Notes: generated from the sequence alone by a model not told the origin. A DNA stretch of 34,848 nucleotides from Thioalkalivibrio sp. (GCA_003563455.1 PWRV01000241.1:1-34848), one strand, 5' to 3'. Shown: positions 1 through 11,647, numbered from the stretch's first letter. Numbers and translations are program-made.

Positions 1-28
1 GTAGCTGGATTGACGAGGAGCAGACGAG

Positions 29-1111
29 GTGCAGAGGATTCTGGTTTTGCCGGGCGACGGGATCGGTCCGGAGATCGTCAACGAGGCGCTGAAGGTCCTG
101 GACCGGGTCGCCGAAATCGAAGGCCTTGAGCTTGGCATCGACGAAGGTCTGATTGGCGGAGCGGCTTACGACGCGGTCGGGGAGCCGTACCCGCAGGCGA
201 CGCGCGAACTCGCGCGCGAGGTGGATGCGATCCTGCTCGGTGCAGTGGGCGGTCCGCAGTACGAGGCGCTGGAGCGCTCGAAGCGCCCGGAGCGGGGGCT
301 GCTCGGGATCCGCGCGGATCTCGGCCTGTTCGGGAACCTGCGGCCGGCGATCCTGTACCCGCAGCTTGCCGCGGCATCGTCGCTGCGGCCCGAGGTCGTC
401 GCCGGGCTCGACCTGCTGATCGTGCGCGAACTCACCGGGGACATCTATTTCGGTCAGCCGCGCGGGATCGAGGAACGGGACGGCCAGCGGGTCGGATTCA
501 ACACGGCGGTTTACAGTGAAATGGAGATCGAGCGCATCGCCCGCGTGGCCTTTGACGCGGCGATGAAGCGGAATCGGCGGTTGTGCTCGGTCGACAAGGC
601 CAACGTGCTCGAGGTGTCGGAACTCTGGCGCGAGGTGGTGATCCGGGTCGGTGCCGAATATCCCGAGGTGGAGCTCTCGCACATGTATGTGGACAATGCT
701 GCAATGCAACTCGTGCGCGCGCCAAAACAGTTCGACGTGATGGTGACCGGCAACATCTTCGGAGACATCCTGTCCGACGAGGCCTCGATGCTGACGGGGT
801 CCATCGGGATGCTGCCCTCGGCGTCGCTGAACGCGGAGGGGACGGGCCTTTATGAGCCGATCCACGGCTCGGCCCCGGACATTGCCGGGCAGGACACCGC
901 GAACCCGATCGCCACCGTGCTGTCCGTCGCGATGCTGCTGCGGCACAGCCTCGGGCACGAAGCCGGTGCGCGGCGCATCGAGGATGCGGTGGGACGCGTG
1001 CTCGACCAGGGGCTGCGGACGGCCGACATCCATTCCGAGGGCGCGACACTCGTTGGCACGACCGCGATGGGCGACGCGCTGGTGGCGGCCCTGGGTGAAA
1101 AAACAGGGTGA
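29..1111 (+). CDS. leuB: 3-isopropylmalate dehydrogenase
   Basis: GTG start; [32 protein letters not shown] and [14 protein letters not shown] motifs typical of LeuB; full-length ORF. Confidence 0.97.
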   Translation: MQRILVLPGDGIGPEIVNEALKVLDRVAEIEGLELGIDEGLIGGAAYDAVGEPYPQATRELAREVDAILLGAVGGPQYEALERSKRPERGLLGIRADLGLFGNLRPAILYPQLAAASSLRPEVVAGLDLLIVRELTGDIYFGQPRGIEERDGQRVGFNTAVYSEMEIERIARVAFDAAMKRNRRLCSVDKANVLEVSELWREVVIRVGAEYPEVELSHMYVDNAAMQLVRAPKQFDVMVTGNIFGDILSDEASMLTGSIGMLPSASLNAEGTGLYEPIHGSAPDIAGQDTANPIATVLSVAMLLRHSLGHEAGARRIEDAVGRVLDQGLRTADIHSEGATLVGTTAMGDALVAALGEKTG

Positions 1112-1142
1112 GTAAACCGGTTCAGGAAAGAGTGATATCCAA

Positions 1143-2177
1143 ATGACTGAAAAGACTTTTGATGTTGCGGTGGTCGGGGCAACAGGGGCGGTTGGCGAGA
1201 CCATGCTTTCGATCCTCGCCGAGCGGAAGTTCCCGGTGCGCAACGTGTACGCCCTTGCCAGCGAACGTTCCGTGGGCAAGCGGGTGGCCTTCGGGAAGCG
1301 CGAGCTGGTGGTCGAGGATCTCGCGGAGTTCGATTTCGCCAGGGTTCAGGTGGGCCTGTTCTCGCCGGGCGCCTCGGTCTCGGCGATCTACGCACCGAAA
1401 GCGGCTGCTGCTGGCTGCGTGGTCGTGGACAACACTTCGCAGTTCCGTTACGAAGACGACATCCCGCTGGTGGTGCCCGAAGTGAACCCGGAGGCGATCG
1501 CGGGCTACCGCACGCGCGGCATCATCGCGAATCCGAACTGCTCGACGATCCAGATGCTGGTGGCCCTCAAGCCCATCCGTGACGCGGTTGGTCTGGAACG
1601 GATCAACGTGGCGACGTATCAGGCGGTGTCGGGCACGGGCAAGGACGCGATCGAGGAACTCGCCCACCAGACCGCAGCGTTGCTGAATGGGAAACCGGTG
1701 GAGTGTCAGGTGTACCCCAAACAGATCGCCTTCAACGCGCTGCCCCATATCGACGCCTTCATGGACAACGGGTACACCAAGGAAGAAATGAAAATGGTCT
1801 GGGAAACCCGGAAGATCTTCGGCGACGAGTCGATCCAGGTGAACCCGACGACGGTACGTATACCGGTCTTCTTCGGCCATTCCGAGGCGGTGCACATCGA
1901 GACCCGGGAAAAGATCAGTGCCGAGCAGGCGCGCGAGTTGCTTGGCAGCGCCCCGGGGGTGACGGTCCTCGACGAGCGGGCGCCCGGCGGCTATCCGACC
2001 GCAGTGACGGAGGGCAGCGGAACCGATCCGGTCTTTGTGGGCCGTATTCGCGAGGACATCTCCCATCCGCGCGGCCTTGACATGTGGGTCGTGTCGGACA
2101 ACGTGCGCAAGGGCGCGGCATTGAACACCATCCAGATCGCCGAGGTGCTGATCCGGGACTACCTCGGGGATCGTTGA
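1143..2177 (+). CDS. asd: aspartate-semialdehyde dehydrogenase
   Basis: VAVVGATGAVGETMLSILAERKFP N-terminus and NPNCSTIQM catalytic Cys motif; directly downstream of leuB. Confidence 0.97.
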   Translation: MTEKTFDVAVVGATGAVGETMLSILAERKFPVRNVYALASERSVGKRVAFGKRELVVEDLAEFDFARVQVGLFSPGASVSAIYAPKAAAAGCVVVDNTSQFRYEDDIPLVVPEVNPEAIAGYRTRGIIANPNCSTIQMLVALKPIRDAVGLERINVATYQAVSGTGKDAIEELAHQTAALLNGKPVECQVYPKQIAFNALPHIDAFMDNGYTKEEMKMVWETRKIFGDESIQVNPTTVRIPVFFGHSEAVHIETREKISAEQARELLGSAPGVTVLDERAPGGYPTAVTEGSGTDPVFVGRIREDISHPRGLDMWVVSDNVRKGAALNTIQIAEVLIRDYLGDR

Positions 2178-2350
2178 CGGGGGTACCGTCGCGGTGGGCT
2201 TGCTGCCCTGGGGATGTCGACGGTGACGGCCCAACGCGTCTCTGTTAACCTCGCTTAATAAGTCCGGGGGATTTTTTGTGTGATGGGGCTTGGCGGGTGA
2301 ATGCAACCGGATTTCATGCCGTCATTCTCGGGGATTGGCGAGGGGAACAC

Positions 2351-4720
2351 GTGCGAAAACTCTTTTTTTTGCTGATTCTGCTTGCGGTCCCGGCATCCGC
2401 GACGGCGAGCCTGAGTCTCGGTGAGCTCGAACTCCGGTCTTTCCTGAATCAGCCGCTCCAGGCCGAGTTCCGGGCCGAGGGTACCGCAGCGGCCAGCGAT
2501 GAGCTCGAAGTCCGGGTCGCCTCTGCGGATGCGTATCGGCGGTCAGGATTGCAGCGTGGGGCGATCCCTGCCGACCTGGAGATCTCGATCGAGGGAAGCG
2601 GCACCAGTCGGGTGGTCCGCCTGACCACCCAACGGCCGGTCCGTGAGCCCTACCTGGGCCTGCTGCTCGAGGCCAGCTGGGATGCGGGCCGGGTCCTGCG
2701 CGAATACACGATCCTTCTTGATCCCCCGGTTGCCTTCGCGCCCGAGCGGAGCGCGGCGCCTGCGGTAACCCGCGCTCCCGAGCCGGCCCCGCGGGCGACA
2801 CCTGCGACACCTGCGGCACCTGCGCGCGACATGCCTCCGGCGCGCGCCGAAACCTACACCGTGCGCAGCGGCGACACGCTCTCGGCGATCGTGCGCCGGC
2901 AGGGCTACACGGGGGTCACGGATCAGCAGGCGATGATCGCCATCCGGGACGCGAATCCCCGGGCCTTCATCGGCGGCAACATCAACCAGCTTCGGGCAGG
3001 AGCTCAATTAAACCTGCCGGGAGAGGAGGAGGTCGCTGGCTACAGCAGGCAGGAGACGCTGGAGGAATTCCGACGCCAGACGGCGGAATGGCGTGAGCGC
3101 GTCGCGCCGACACCTCCACCGGTGGCGGAGCCATCCGTGCCTGAAGCGGTCGCAGACGCCCCGGTGGAGGCCGTGGAGCCCGCGGCCGACCCGGGCGCCG
3201 AGGTGGAACCGGAAACGGCGACGGAGTCCGCAGCCCCATCCGAAGAGATCGAGGCCGCGGCCGCCGGTCCCGTTGTGGACGGAGAAACCGCACAGCCGGC
3301 CGATGCGGAGGTTGCGGTGACGGATCGGCTGGAAATCCTCGCAGAAGAAGCCTTCGAGCCCGTGGCGGTGGCGGACGCCGGGGGAAGGGGGGTCGAGGAG
3401 GCATTGCTGTCCCAGCAGGTCGCGATGGGTGAGCTGCGGGACGAGTTGAGTTCGCTGCGCATGGAGCTCGAGGAACGCGACCGGATGATCAGCATGATGA
3501 ACACCGAGCTCGCGCAGCTGGAGGAACGGATGCAGACTTTGCGCGAGGAACGGGCGGACGGGTTGCGGGCTGGCGCTGGCGAAGGGGCGCCGCTGCATGA
3601 GCGTCTGCTCGCCGATCCGCTCCTGCTTCTCCTCGCCGCGACCTCCTTGCTGCTCTTTCTGCTGCTGCTCGTCTCGGTCTTTCGGCCGCGCCGGACCGAA
3701 GCCGCCTACGAGGTCCCCGTGACATCACGAGGAGGCGTCGCGCCGACCCGTGCAGCGCGGACGACAGACGGCGGTGCAGCACAGCGGTCCGGGGAATCTG
3801 CCGCGCACACGACGGCGGCGATGGGTGCCGGCGCTGCGGCGGGCGCGGCAGCTGCGGCCGCGGCGCAGCGTGACGAAGAACCGGCCGGTGAGGCCTCTGC
3901 CGCTGAGGGCTCGGTTGCTGCCGGTAAGGCGGTCGACACAGGGGAAGACAGGGGCGACGACATCCTTGCCGATGTCGATCTCTATCTCGCCTATGGCATG
4001 AACGACCAGGCGATTGCGGCACTAGAGGGCGCGATCGACGACGGACGCGAGGATCCGGAGTACCGCGTCCGGTTGATCGAGGCCCACGCCGCCAACGATG
4101 ACGGCGATGCGGTCCGCCGGGAAGCGGAGGCCGTGCGTTCCCGGCTCGGCCCGGGGCAGGATGCACTGCGCGAACGGGTTGAAGCGGCGGAGTCCCGGTT
4201 CCCCGAACCGGAGAGCGCCGATGACGTGGCAGGCCTCGAGGATGAGGGCCTCGAGGATGAGGACGCTGGCGCCGCCGGACCCGGCGCGCTGGAGAGACCT
4301 CTGGAGTTCGATCTGTCGGACGAAAGCGAAGCGGCCGGTGGCGGGGTGAGCGCGGTTGCGGATGCGGATTCAACCGAAGGTGATTACCAGTCGCTGCGTT
4401 TCGATCTCGACGATCCGGAGGAGAGCGAACCGGCCGGGAGCAGCCCCGCGGATGAGAAGAGCGAGGCTGATGATCTTCCCGAGCTGACCCTCCCCGACCT
4501 GGAGCCGGTGGAGCCGGAAGGCGCCGGTGGTCCCGAGCTGGACGCCGGGACGGACAACTCCCAGAACGGCATGAAAATGAGCCTTGCCGAGGCTTTCGTC
4601 GAGATGGGCGATCGCGATGGCGCCCTGGCACTGCTCGAGGAGATCCTGCCCACCGCCACCGATGCGCAGAAGGCGAAGGTGGAGGAGATCCGGCGGCAGA
4701 TCGAGGGCGGTGGCGGCTGA
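2351..4720 (+). CDS. fimV: FimV-like polar/pilus assembly protein
   Basis: Likely GTG start at 2351 (ORF track starts at 2276); signal peptide, SLGELELRSFLNQPLQAEF, LysM-like YTVRSGDTLSAIVRRQGY, coiled coil, TM, acidic region and C-terminal EAFVEMGDRDGALALLEEIL motif. Confidence 0.93.
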   Translation: MRKLFFLLILLAVPASATASLSLGELELRSFLNQPLQAEFRAEGTAAASDELEVRVASADAYRRSGLQRGAIPADLEISIEGSGTSRVVRLTTQRPVREPYLGLLLEASWDAGRVLREYTILLDPPVAFAPERSAAPAVTRAPEPAPRATPATPAAPARDMPPARAETYTVRSGDTLSAIVRRQGYTGVTDQQAMIAIRDANPRAFIGGNINQLRAGAQLNLPGEEEVAGYSRQETLEEFRRQTAEWRERVAPTPPPVAEPSVPEAVADAPVEAVEPAADPGAEVEPETATESAAPSEEIEAAAAGPVVDGETAQPADAEVAVTDRLEILAEEAFEPVAVADAGGRGVEEALLSQQVAMGELRDELSSLRMELEERDRMISMMNTELAQLEERMQTLREERADGLRAGAGEGAPLHERLLADPLLLLLAATSLLLFLLLLVSVFRPRRTEAAYEVPVTSRGGVAPTRAARTTDGGAAQRSGESAAHTTAAMGAGAAAGAAAAAAAQRDEEPAGEASAAEGSVAAGKAVDTGEDRGDDILADVDLYLAYGMNDQAIAALEGAIDDGREDPEYRVRLIEAHAANDDGDAVRREAEAVRSRLGPGQDALRERVEAAESRFPEPESADDVAGLEDEGLEDEDAGAAGPGALERPLEFDLSDESEAAGGGVSAVADADSTEGDYQSLRFDLDDPEESEPAGSSPADEKSEADDLPELTLPDLEPVEPEGAGGPELDAGTDNSQNGMKMSLAEAFVEMGDRDGALALLEEILPTATDAQKAKVEEIRRQIEGGGG

Positions 4721-5480
4721 AGCCGGCGCCGCCGGCGGGAGGCACGGCCACGAATTCGGCGGGATGCCCGCCGATGTTCCCGCCAGTGCGGCGATCGCCG
4801 GCGTGGTGGTGATGTCGGCGACGCTGGTCAACCCCTCGCCTTCGGTGCTGGTACCGGGCTTCGTGGCGCTGGTGGTGCTGCTGGCAGCCGGAGCCTGGCC
4901 GCTCCGGCGTGGCCTGCGGCTTGCGTGGCGGCTGAAGTGGTTCCTCTTTTCGCTGCTGTTTTTTTTCGGCTGGCTGACCCCGGGTGTCGATGCCACGGGT
5001 TGGGATCACCTGGCTCCGTCGCCGCAGGGACTCGGCGATGCCGGTCTGCGCATCGCTGCACTGCTGTCCGTGGTCTTCTGGGTGGCGTGGCTGACGAGCG
5101 CCTTCGAGCGACCGGCGCAGATACGGGGCCTGAGCCGATGGCTGAAGCTGCTGGGCGGCCGCGGGGAGGCGTTTGCACGGCGCCTGTTTCTCGCACTCGA
5201 ACTGTTCGAGACACAGCGCACCGATTACCGGGCGTTCCGGCACCGGGTCGGGGGATCACGGTGGAGCCGCCTGAAGGCGGGCCGGGAGTTCCTGATCGAG
5301 CGCCTGGACCACGCCCTTGCCGCTCGTGTGACGGCGCCGGCCGCGGAGGCCGGTGCCGCGGAGCCCGGCCGGTCCCCCTCGGTGGGCAACGCGGGCGCGC
5401 GCTGGCAAGTGGCCCTGCTCTGGCTCGCGGTCGTGGCCGCCGTCGCACTCCGCATCGCGTCGCCGGCGACGGGCGCCTGA
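4710..5480 (+). CDS. small multi-pass membrane protein, possibly EcfT/CbiQ-like
   Basis: In-frame GTG at 4710 overlapping the fimV end and overlapping the truA ATG; several hydrophobic segments; ALELFETQRTDYRAFRHR region loosely like CbiQ/EcfT coupling helices. Confidence 0.7.
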   Translation: MAAEAGAAGGRHGHEFGGMPADVPASAAIAGVVVMSATLVNPSPSVLVPGFVALVVLLAAGAWPLRRGLRLAWRLKWFLFSLLFFFGWLTPGVDATGWDHLAPSPQGLGDAGLRIAALLSVVFWVAWLTSAFERPAQIRGLSRWLKLLGGRGEAFARRLFLALELFETQRTDYRAFRHRVGGSRWSRLKAGREFLIERLDHALAARVTAPAAEAGAAEPGRSPSVGNAGARWQVALLWLAVVAAVALRIASPATGA

Positions 5481-6301
5481 TGTCCGCAGCCGTTCCACCC
5501 GTTCAGCGCTGGGCCCTGGGAGTCGAGTACGACGGCAGCGAGTTCGTGGGTTGGCAGCGCCAGAAAGATGGCCGCAGCGTGCAGGCTGAGCTGGAGGCCG
5601 CCCTCGGATTCGTCGCGGGACACTCGGTAGAGCTCCAGTGTGCGGGCCGCACCGATGCCGGGGGGCACGCGACCGGCCAGGTGATCCATCTGGATACGAC
5701 GGCGCGGCGCGAGTCGCGCAACTGGCTGCTCGGCGGCAACGCGCGGCTCCCTTCGAGCATCTCGCTGCAATGGGCCTTGCCGGTGCCGATGAGCTTTCAC
5801 GCGCGCTTCTCGGCATGCGGTCGGCGGTACCGCTACCTGATCGCGAACCAGCCGATGCGGCCCGCGATCCAGGCTTCGGGTCTGGCGTGGTGGCGCTATT
5901 CACTCGATGCCCGGCGCATGCACGAGGCCGCCCAGCGTTTCGTGGGCACACACGACTTCAGCAGCCTGCGGGCGGCCGCATGCCAGGCAAAGTCCGCAGT
6001 CAAGACGGTGCACTCGATCCGGGTCACGCGTCACGGCCGCCTGGTGATCCTCGACGTGCACGCCAACGCCTTTTTGCACCACATGGTGCGCAACATAGCC
6101 GGAGTGCTGCTGCCGATCGGGCAGGGCAAGCGCGACGCCGACTGGGTCTCCGAGGTGATGGCGGCGCGCGACCGGCGGGCCTCCGGGATCACCGCGCCGG
6201 CGGGCGGTCTTTACCTCGTCGGTGTCGACTACGATCCGGCCTTCGGGTTGCCGCTTGCATCCTCGCACGGCGGCGTTCCGATCACCTTGCAGGAAGCTTG
6301 A
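5480..6301 (+). CDS. truA: tRNA pseudouridine(38-40) synthase
   Basis: GVEYDGSEFVGWQRQ, CAGRTDAGGHATGQV and FLHHMVRNIAGVL motifs. Confidence 0.96.
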   Translation: MSAAVPPVQRWALGVEYDGSEFVGWQRQKDGRSVQAELEAALGFVAGHSVELQCAGRTDAGGHATGQVIHLDTTARRESRNWLLGGNARLPSSISLQWALPVPMSFHARFSACGRRYRYLIANQPMRPAIQASGLAWWRYSLDARRMHEAAQRFVGTHDFSSLRAAACQAKSAVKTVHSIRVTRHGRLVILDVHANAFLHHMVRNIAGVLLPIGQGKRDADWVSEVMAARDRRASGITAPAGGLYLVGVDYDPAFGLPLASSHGGVPITLQEA

Positions 6302-6345
6302 TTCATCACGCCGCGGGGCGCGTTCTGGTACCCTCGGCGGTTATC

Positions 6346-6972
6346 ATGCGCTATCGGGTCAAGATCTGCGGCCTCACCAATCCCGGCCAGGCGGTGGCGG
6401 CGGCAGGCGCCGGGGCCGACGCCATCGGCCTGGTGTTTCATCCATCCAGCCGCCGGGCGGTGAGCGTGGAGCAGGGAGCGGCGATCGCTGCTGCGTTGCC
6501 ACCCTTCGTGTCTGTGGTGGGGCTGTTCGTGGACCCGGCGCCCGAGACGGTCGAACGGGTACTGCGGGGCTGCCCTCTGGATTTGCTGCAGTTCCACGGT
6601 CGCGAGGACGCGGCATTCTGCGAGGGCTTCGGGATGCGCTACCTGAAGGCGATCGCAATGGGCGGCGGCGCGGATCCCCGCCGGGAGATGGATGTCCACC
6701 CCTTGGCGCGGGGTTTTCTGCTCGACAGCCATGCCGGCGGCAAGATGGGCGGCTCCGGTGAGCGCTTTGACTGGGGCCGGGTTCCCCGATCGCTGGATCG
6801 CCCCTGGCTCCTGGCGGGTGGACTCGATCCGGGCAACGTCGCCGAGGCGCTGGCACTGACCCGACCTTTCGGGGTCGACGTCAGCTCGGGCGTCGAGTCG
6901 GCGCCCGGGAACAAGGATCCGCGGCTGGTGCGGGACTTCTTGAACATGGTGAGGCAGGTGGAACGTGAGTGA
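6346..6972 (+). CDS. trpF: phosphoribosylanthranilate isomerase
   Basis: [32 protein letters not shown]-terminus; [11 protein letters not shown]-terminal motif; upstream of trpB. Confidence 0.96.
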   Translation: MRYRVKICGLTNPGQAVAAAGAGADAIGLVFHPSSRRAVSVEQGAAIAAALPPFVSVVGLFVDPAPETVERVLRGCPLDLLQFHGREDAAFCEGFGMRYLKAIAMGGGADPRREMDVHPLARGFLLDSHAGGKMGGSGERFDWGRVPRSLDRPWLLAGGLDPGNVAEALALTRPFGVDVSSGVESAPGNKDPRLVRDFLNMVRQVERE

Positions 6973-8185
6973 AGTGAAAGAGGCAGTCGACTGGGCGGCA
7001 TTTCCGGACACCCGCGGGCACTTCGGGCCTTACGGCGGGCGTTTCGTCGCCGAAACCCTGATGGGCGCGCTGGACGAACTCCAGGCGATCTACGAAAAGT
7101 ACATGCAGGATCCCGAGTTCCTCGCGGAACTGGATACCGACTTCCGGCAGTTCGTTGGCCGCCCGACTCCGCTCTACCACGCCGAGCGCCTGTCGCGGGA
7201 ACTGGGCGGGGCGCAGGTCTACCTCAAGCGGGAAGATCTGGACCACACCGGCGCGCACAAGGTGAACAACACCATCGGTCAGGCGCTGTTGGCCAAGCGC
7301 CTCGGCAAGACCCGGATTATCGCCGAGACGGGGGCCGGACAGCACGGCGTGGCTACCGCGACGGTTGCCGCCCGCCTCGGACTCGAGTGCGTGGTGTACA
7401 TGGGGGCCGAGGACATCCAGCGCCAGTCGCCCAACGTTTACCGCATGCGCCTGCTCGGCGCCGACGTGGTGGCGGTCCAGTCCGGCTCGCGCACGCTGAA
7501 AGACGCGCTGAACGAGGCCATGCGTGACTGGGTGACCAACGTCGACAACACGTTCTACATCATCGGCACGGTCGCCGGTCCGCACCCCTACCCGGCGATG
7601 GTGCGGGACTTCCAGTCGGTGATCGGCCGCGAGGCGCGCGCGCAGCACCTGGAAATGACCGGCCGGCTGCCGGACGCGCTGGTCGCCTGTGTCGGCGGGG
7701 GTTCCAATGCGATTGGCCTGTTCCACCCCTTCCTCGGTGACCCGTCGGTCGAGATGATCGGAGTGGAGGCGGGGGGCGAGGGCATCGCCACAGGGCGGCA
7801 CTCGGCGCCGTTGTGCGCGGGGCAGCCCGGGGTGCTGCACGGCAACCGGACCTACCTGATGGAGGACGACGACGGCCAGATCGTCGCGACGCACTCCATT
7901 TCGGCCGGGCTGGATTACCCCGGCGTCGGGCCCGAGCACGCGTGGCTGAAGGACCTGGGCCGGGCCACCTATGTGTCGGTCACCGACGAACAGGCGCTGC
8001 GCGCCTTCCACCGGATGACGCGGACCGAGGGCATCATCCCGGCGCTGGAACCCAGCCACGCCATCGCGCACGTGATCGACATCGCGCCGCGGATGCGGCC
8101 CGACCAGAGCCTGGTCATCAACCTGTCCGGTCGCGGCGACAAGGACCTGAACACCATCGCGAAGCTCGAGGGGATCGAACTGTGA
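6965..8185 (+). CDS. trpB: tryptophan synthase beta chain
   Basis: [41 protein letters not shown] and [12 protein letters not shown] motifs; GTG start. Confidence 0.98.
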   Translation: MSEVKEAVDWAAFPDTRGHFGPYGGRFVAETLMGALDELQAIYEKYMQDPEFLAELDTDFRQFVGRPTPLYHAERLSRELGGAQVYLKREDLDHTGAHKVNNTIGQALLAKRLGKTRIIAETGAGQHGVATATVAARLGLECVVYMGAEDIQRQSPNVYRMRLLGADVVAVQSGSRTLKDALNEAMRDWVTNVDNTFYIIGTVAGPHPYPAMVRDFQSVIGREARAQHLEMTGRLPDALVACVGGGSNAIGLFHPFLGDPSVEMIGVEAGGEGIATGRHSAPLCAGQPGVLHGNRTYLMEDDDGQIVATHSISAGLDYPGVGPEHAWLKDLGRATYVSVTDEQALRAFHRMTRTEGIIPALEPSHAIAHVIDIAPRMRPDQSLVINLSGRGDKDLNTIAKLEGIEL

Positions 8186-9012
8186 GCCGGATCGCCAGGC
8201 GCTTCGAAGAAACCCGGGCCAGTGGCAGGGCCGCCCTGATTCCCTTTGTCACTGCCGGCGATCCGGCTCCGGACGTGACCGTGCCGCTGATGCACGATCT
8301 GGTGGATGCGGGCGCCGACCTGCTCGAACTCGGTGTCCCGTTCTCGGACCCGATGGCCGACGGACCCGTGATCCAGCTGGCCTGCGAGCGGGCACTCGCC
8401 CACGGCACCGGGCTGCGCCATGTACTCGAGATGGTGCGGGAGTTCCGTCAGACCGACACCGACACACCGGTGGTCCTGATGGGCTATCTGAACCCCGTCG
8501 AGCGCATGGGGCCCGAGGTCTTCGTGAATGCAGCCGCGCAGGCCGGTGTCGACGGCGTGCTGATGGTGGACCTGCCGCCGGAGGAGTGCGAGGACCTTGC
8601 CGGCCTGCTGGAGCGGGCCGGAATCGACCCCATCTTCCTGGTGGCTCCGACCACGTCGGCGGTCCGCCTGCAGCACGTGGCGGCCGCCGCCCGCGGTTTT
8701 ATCTATTATGTCTCCCTCAAGGGCGTGACCGGTTCCCAGAGCCTGGACCCGGCCATCCTTGGTGCGCGCCTGGAGGCGATCCGCGCGATCTCCGATCTCC
8801 CGCTCGGGGTCGGGTTCGGAATCCGCGATGCGGCGACTGCGGCAGCGGTGGCGCAGGTTGCCGATGCGGTGGTTGTGGGAAGCGCGATCGTTCGTCTCGC
8901 CGAGCAGCATCCGGAGGCGCACGGGCAGTTCCGTGCCGCGGCCGCCGCTGTGGTGCGGGAGATGCGCACGGCGATGGACGCCGCGCGGACAGCGACGCCG
9001 GCCGCGGTCTGA
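8182..9012 (+). CDS. trpA: tryptophan synthase alpha chain
   Basis: [26 protein letters not shown] and GVGFGIRD motifs; GTGA overlap with trpB. Confidence 0.98.
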   Translation: MSRIARRFEETRASGRAALIPFVTAGDPAPDVTVPLMHDLVDAGADLLELGVPFSDPMADGPVIQLACERALAHGTGLRHVLEMVREFRQTDTDTPVVLMGYLNPVERMGPEVFVNAAAQAGVDGVLMVDLPPEECEDLAGLLERAGIDPIFLVAPTTSAVRLQHVAAAARGFIYYVSLKGVTGSQSLDPAILGARLEAIRAISDLPLGVGFGIRDAATAAAVAQVADAVVVGSAIVRLAEQHPEAHGQFRAAAAAVVREMRTAMDAARTATPAAV

Positions 9013-9049
9013 TCCGCGGGATGGCACGGGAGGAGGACGTTAATCGCCC

Positions 9050-10006
9050 ATGAGCTGGTTCGAGAAGCTGATGCCATCGCGCATCCGCACCGACAGTGTT
9101 AGCAAGCGCACGGTGCCGGAAGGGCTCTGGGTTCGCTGCGAGGGCTGCGACGCAACGCTTTACCGCCCGGAGCTGGAGCGCAACCTCGATGTCTGCCCCA
9201 AGTGCGGGCACCACCGTCGTGTGGGTGCGCGCCGGCGTCTGGAGATTTTCCTTGACGAGGGCGGGCGTGAGGAGATCGGTGGGGGTGTCGAGGCCTCCGA
9301 CGTACTGAAATTCCGCGACAGCAAGAAGTACCGCGACCGGCTGGCCGCCGCACAGAAGGCGACAGGCGAAAAGGACGCGCTGGTGGTGATGCGCGGGGAA
9401 CTTCAGGGCGCCCCGATCGTTGCCGCCGCGTTCGACTTCTTTTTCATGGGCGGGTCCATGGGTTCCGCGGTCGGCGAGCGCTTCGTCCGGGGCGCGGAGC
9501 GGGCGCTGCAGGAACGGATTCCCATGGTCTGCTTCTCCGCCAGCGGCGGCGCCCGCATGCAGGAGGCGCTGTTCTCGCTGATGCAGATGGCGAAGACCAG
9601 TGCCGCGCTGGCCCGCCTGCGCGAGGAACGCATACCCTTTGTCTCGGTGATGACCGACCCGACCATGGGCGGCGTGTCGGCGAGCCTCGCGATGCTGGGA
9701 GACATCAATGCCGCCGAGCCCAAGGCGCTGATCGGCTTCGCGGGTCCACGGGTGATCCAGCAAACAGTGCGCGAGACCTTGCCGGAGGGGTTTCAGCGTT
9801 CCGAGTTTCTGCTTCAGCACGGCGCCATCGATATGATCATCGACCGGCGCGAGATGCGCAGCACGCTGGCGTCGCTGCTGGCGATGTTCACCCACCACAT
9901 TGCGCCGAGTGGCGTGACGGATCCTCTTCGGGTGAGCGACAGGGTAGCCGCCGAATCGGCCGAGGCAATGCCGCCCGGTCGGGAAGACCGCCGGGAACCG
10001 GGTTGA
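9050..10006 (+). CDS. accD: acetyl-CoA carboxylase carboxyltransferase subunit beta
   Basis: [26 protein letters not shown] zinc finger; [25 protein letters not shown]. Confidence 0.98.
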   Translation: MSWFEKLMPSRIRTDSVSKRTVPEGLWVRCEGCDATLYRPELERNLDVCPKCGHHRRVGARRRLEIFLDEGGREEIGGGVEASDVLKFRDSKKYRDRLAAAQKATGEKDALVVMRGELQGAPIVAAAFDFFFMGGSMGSAVGERFVRGAERALQERIPMVCFSASGGARMQEALFSLMQMAKTSAALARLREERIPFVSVMTDPTMGGVSASLAMLGDINAAEPKALIGFAGPRVIQQTVRETLPEGFQRSEFLLQHGAIDMIIDRREMRSTLASLLAMFTHHIAPSGVTDPLRVSDRVAAESAEAMPPGREDRREPG

Positions 10007-10116
10007 GTTGTCCCCCGGATCATCAACACCGGGTCCGGTCCGGCACCGCCGGCCTGTCGCCGCCCGCGCCGACTGGGTCCACCGGCGCGCCATGGTGACG
10101 GAACACGGTTGACCGC

Positions 10117-11415
10117 GTGACGATGCGTTTCGATACCCTGCAGCAGTGGCTGGACTGGCAGGAAACCCTGCACCCTCGAAAAATCGACCTGAGCCTCGAA
10201 CGGGTCGCCGCGGTGGCGGATACCCTTGGTCTGCGGGAATGCGCACCGGTCACCGTCGTCGTTGGGGGCACCAACGGGAAGGGAACAGTAGCGACCATCG
10301 TTTCCGCGTTGCTGAAGGGACTCGGTTTCCGCGTCGGTCTGTACACCTCCCCGCATCTGCTTCGCTATAACGAGCGCGTGGTCATTGACGGATCCCCGGC
10401 CTCCGACACCGACCTTTGTCGTGCCTTCGCGGCAGTCGACATGGCCCGCGGCAACCGCCCGCTGACCTATTTCGAATTCGGCACCCTGGGCGCCGGCTGG
10501 CTGTTTCGGGAGAAACGGGTCGATTTCCAGGTGCTCGAGGTCGGGCTCGGCGGGCGTCTGGACGCCGTGAATGTTTGGGACGCGGACGTTGCCGCGATCA
10601 CCTGCGTGGATCTCGATCATCAGGCGTGGCTGGGCAACGATCGCGAGCAGATCGGTCGGGAAAAGGCCGGAATCATGCGTGCGGGCCGTCCTGTGGCGCT
10701 GGGTGAGGAGACGCCGCCGGCGAGCGTGCTCGATGCGGCGCTTGGCCTCGGTGCCCCGATTTCCCGTCTCGGCCGGGACTATTCGCTGGAACCGGACGGT
10801 GGGGAATGGCGCTGGTGTTGGGCGGGTACGCCGAAGAGGCTGGAACTGGGTGCGGACGCACGCGATCACTTGTCCGGTGCACGTGGCCGCAATGCTGCGA
10901 CCGCTCTGGCCGTGCTGCACCTGCTGGGTTTGCACGAACAACTCACACCGGATGCCCTTCGAGTCGGATTGTCGGCTTCGCCACCCGCCCGACTGCAGCG
11001 CCTGCCCGGGAACCCGGAGTGGCTGCTCGATGTTGCGCACAACCCGCAGTCAGCGCACGAACTGGCCGGCTGGCTTGCCGCCCATCCGGTTTCCGGGCCG
11101 GTTGCCGCGATCGTGGCATTGATGGCCGACAAGGAACGCGGCCCGATTTTCGAGGCGCTGCGAGGGCGTGCGGACGTCTGGTTTCCGATCGACATTCCCT
11201 CGACGCGCGCGCTCCCGGCGCGCGTGCTTGCGCAGGAACTCGAGGCCCTGACCGGTTCGCCGGTGGCTGTCGCGGAGAATCCCGACGCCGCGATCGCCGC
11301 GGCCTCAGCCGCCGCCGGGCCTGACGGGCGTGTGGTCGTCTTCGGTTCCTTCATGACGGTACAGGCCGTTCTGGAATCCCTCTATGCGATGGAACCGCGG
11401 ATGGTGAGCGGCTGA
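10117..11415 (+). CDS. folC: bifunctional folylpolyglutamate/dihydrofolate synthase
   Basis: GGTNGKGTVATIVSALL P-loop, GLYTSPHLLRYNERV and EVGLGGRLDAVN motifs; GTG start. Confidence 0.96.
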   Translation: MTMRFDTLQQWLDWQETLHPRKIDLSLERVAAVADTLGLRECAPVTVVVGGTNGKGTVATIVSALLKGLGFRVGLYTSPHLLRYNERVVIDGSPASDTDLCRAFAAVDMARGNRPLTYFEFGTLGAGWLFREKRVDFQVLEVGLGGRLDAVNVWDADVAAITCVDLDHQAWLGNDREQIGREKAGIMRAGRPVALGEETPPASVLDAALGLGAPISRLGRDYSLEPDGGEWRWCWAGTPKRLELGADARDHLSGARGRNAATALAVLHLLGLHEQLTPDALRVGLSASPPARLQRLPGNPEWLLDVAHNPQSAHELAGWLAAHPVSGPVAAIVALMADKERGPIFEALRGRADVWFPIDIPSTRALPARVLAQELEALTGSPVAVAENPDAAIAAASAAAGPDGRVVVFGSFMTVQAVLESLYAMEPRMVSG

Positions 11416-11647
11416 TGGACCGGACCGGGCCGCGCACGACGCCGGAAAATCCGGGCGCCGGTCGTTATACTCCTCCTCTCGCCGGGCCTGGCAGGCTTCG
11501 ATTCGCCATGCACGGCGCTCCATTCGGTCCAACCGTGAAGAGTGATCCGTTGCCGACCATGACTGTGTCTTCCATTCCCGGGTCCCCGCACCCGAGCGTG
11601 AAGCCCTGCACCGGAACGGGTGCCGACGCCGGGGGATTCTGCGGAGC

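Noticed and set aside
2178-2350. Possible terminator in the asd-fimV gap (ccgggggattttttgtg)
   Set aside because: The T-run lacks a convincing complementary stem immediately upstream.
3489-5243. 584-aa minus-strand ORF opposite fimV and the downstream membrane gene
   Set aside because: Low-complexity Arg/Pro/Ser-rich translation typical of antisense shadow frames in GC-rich DNA; fully covered by convincing plus-strand genes.
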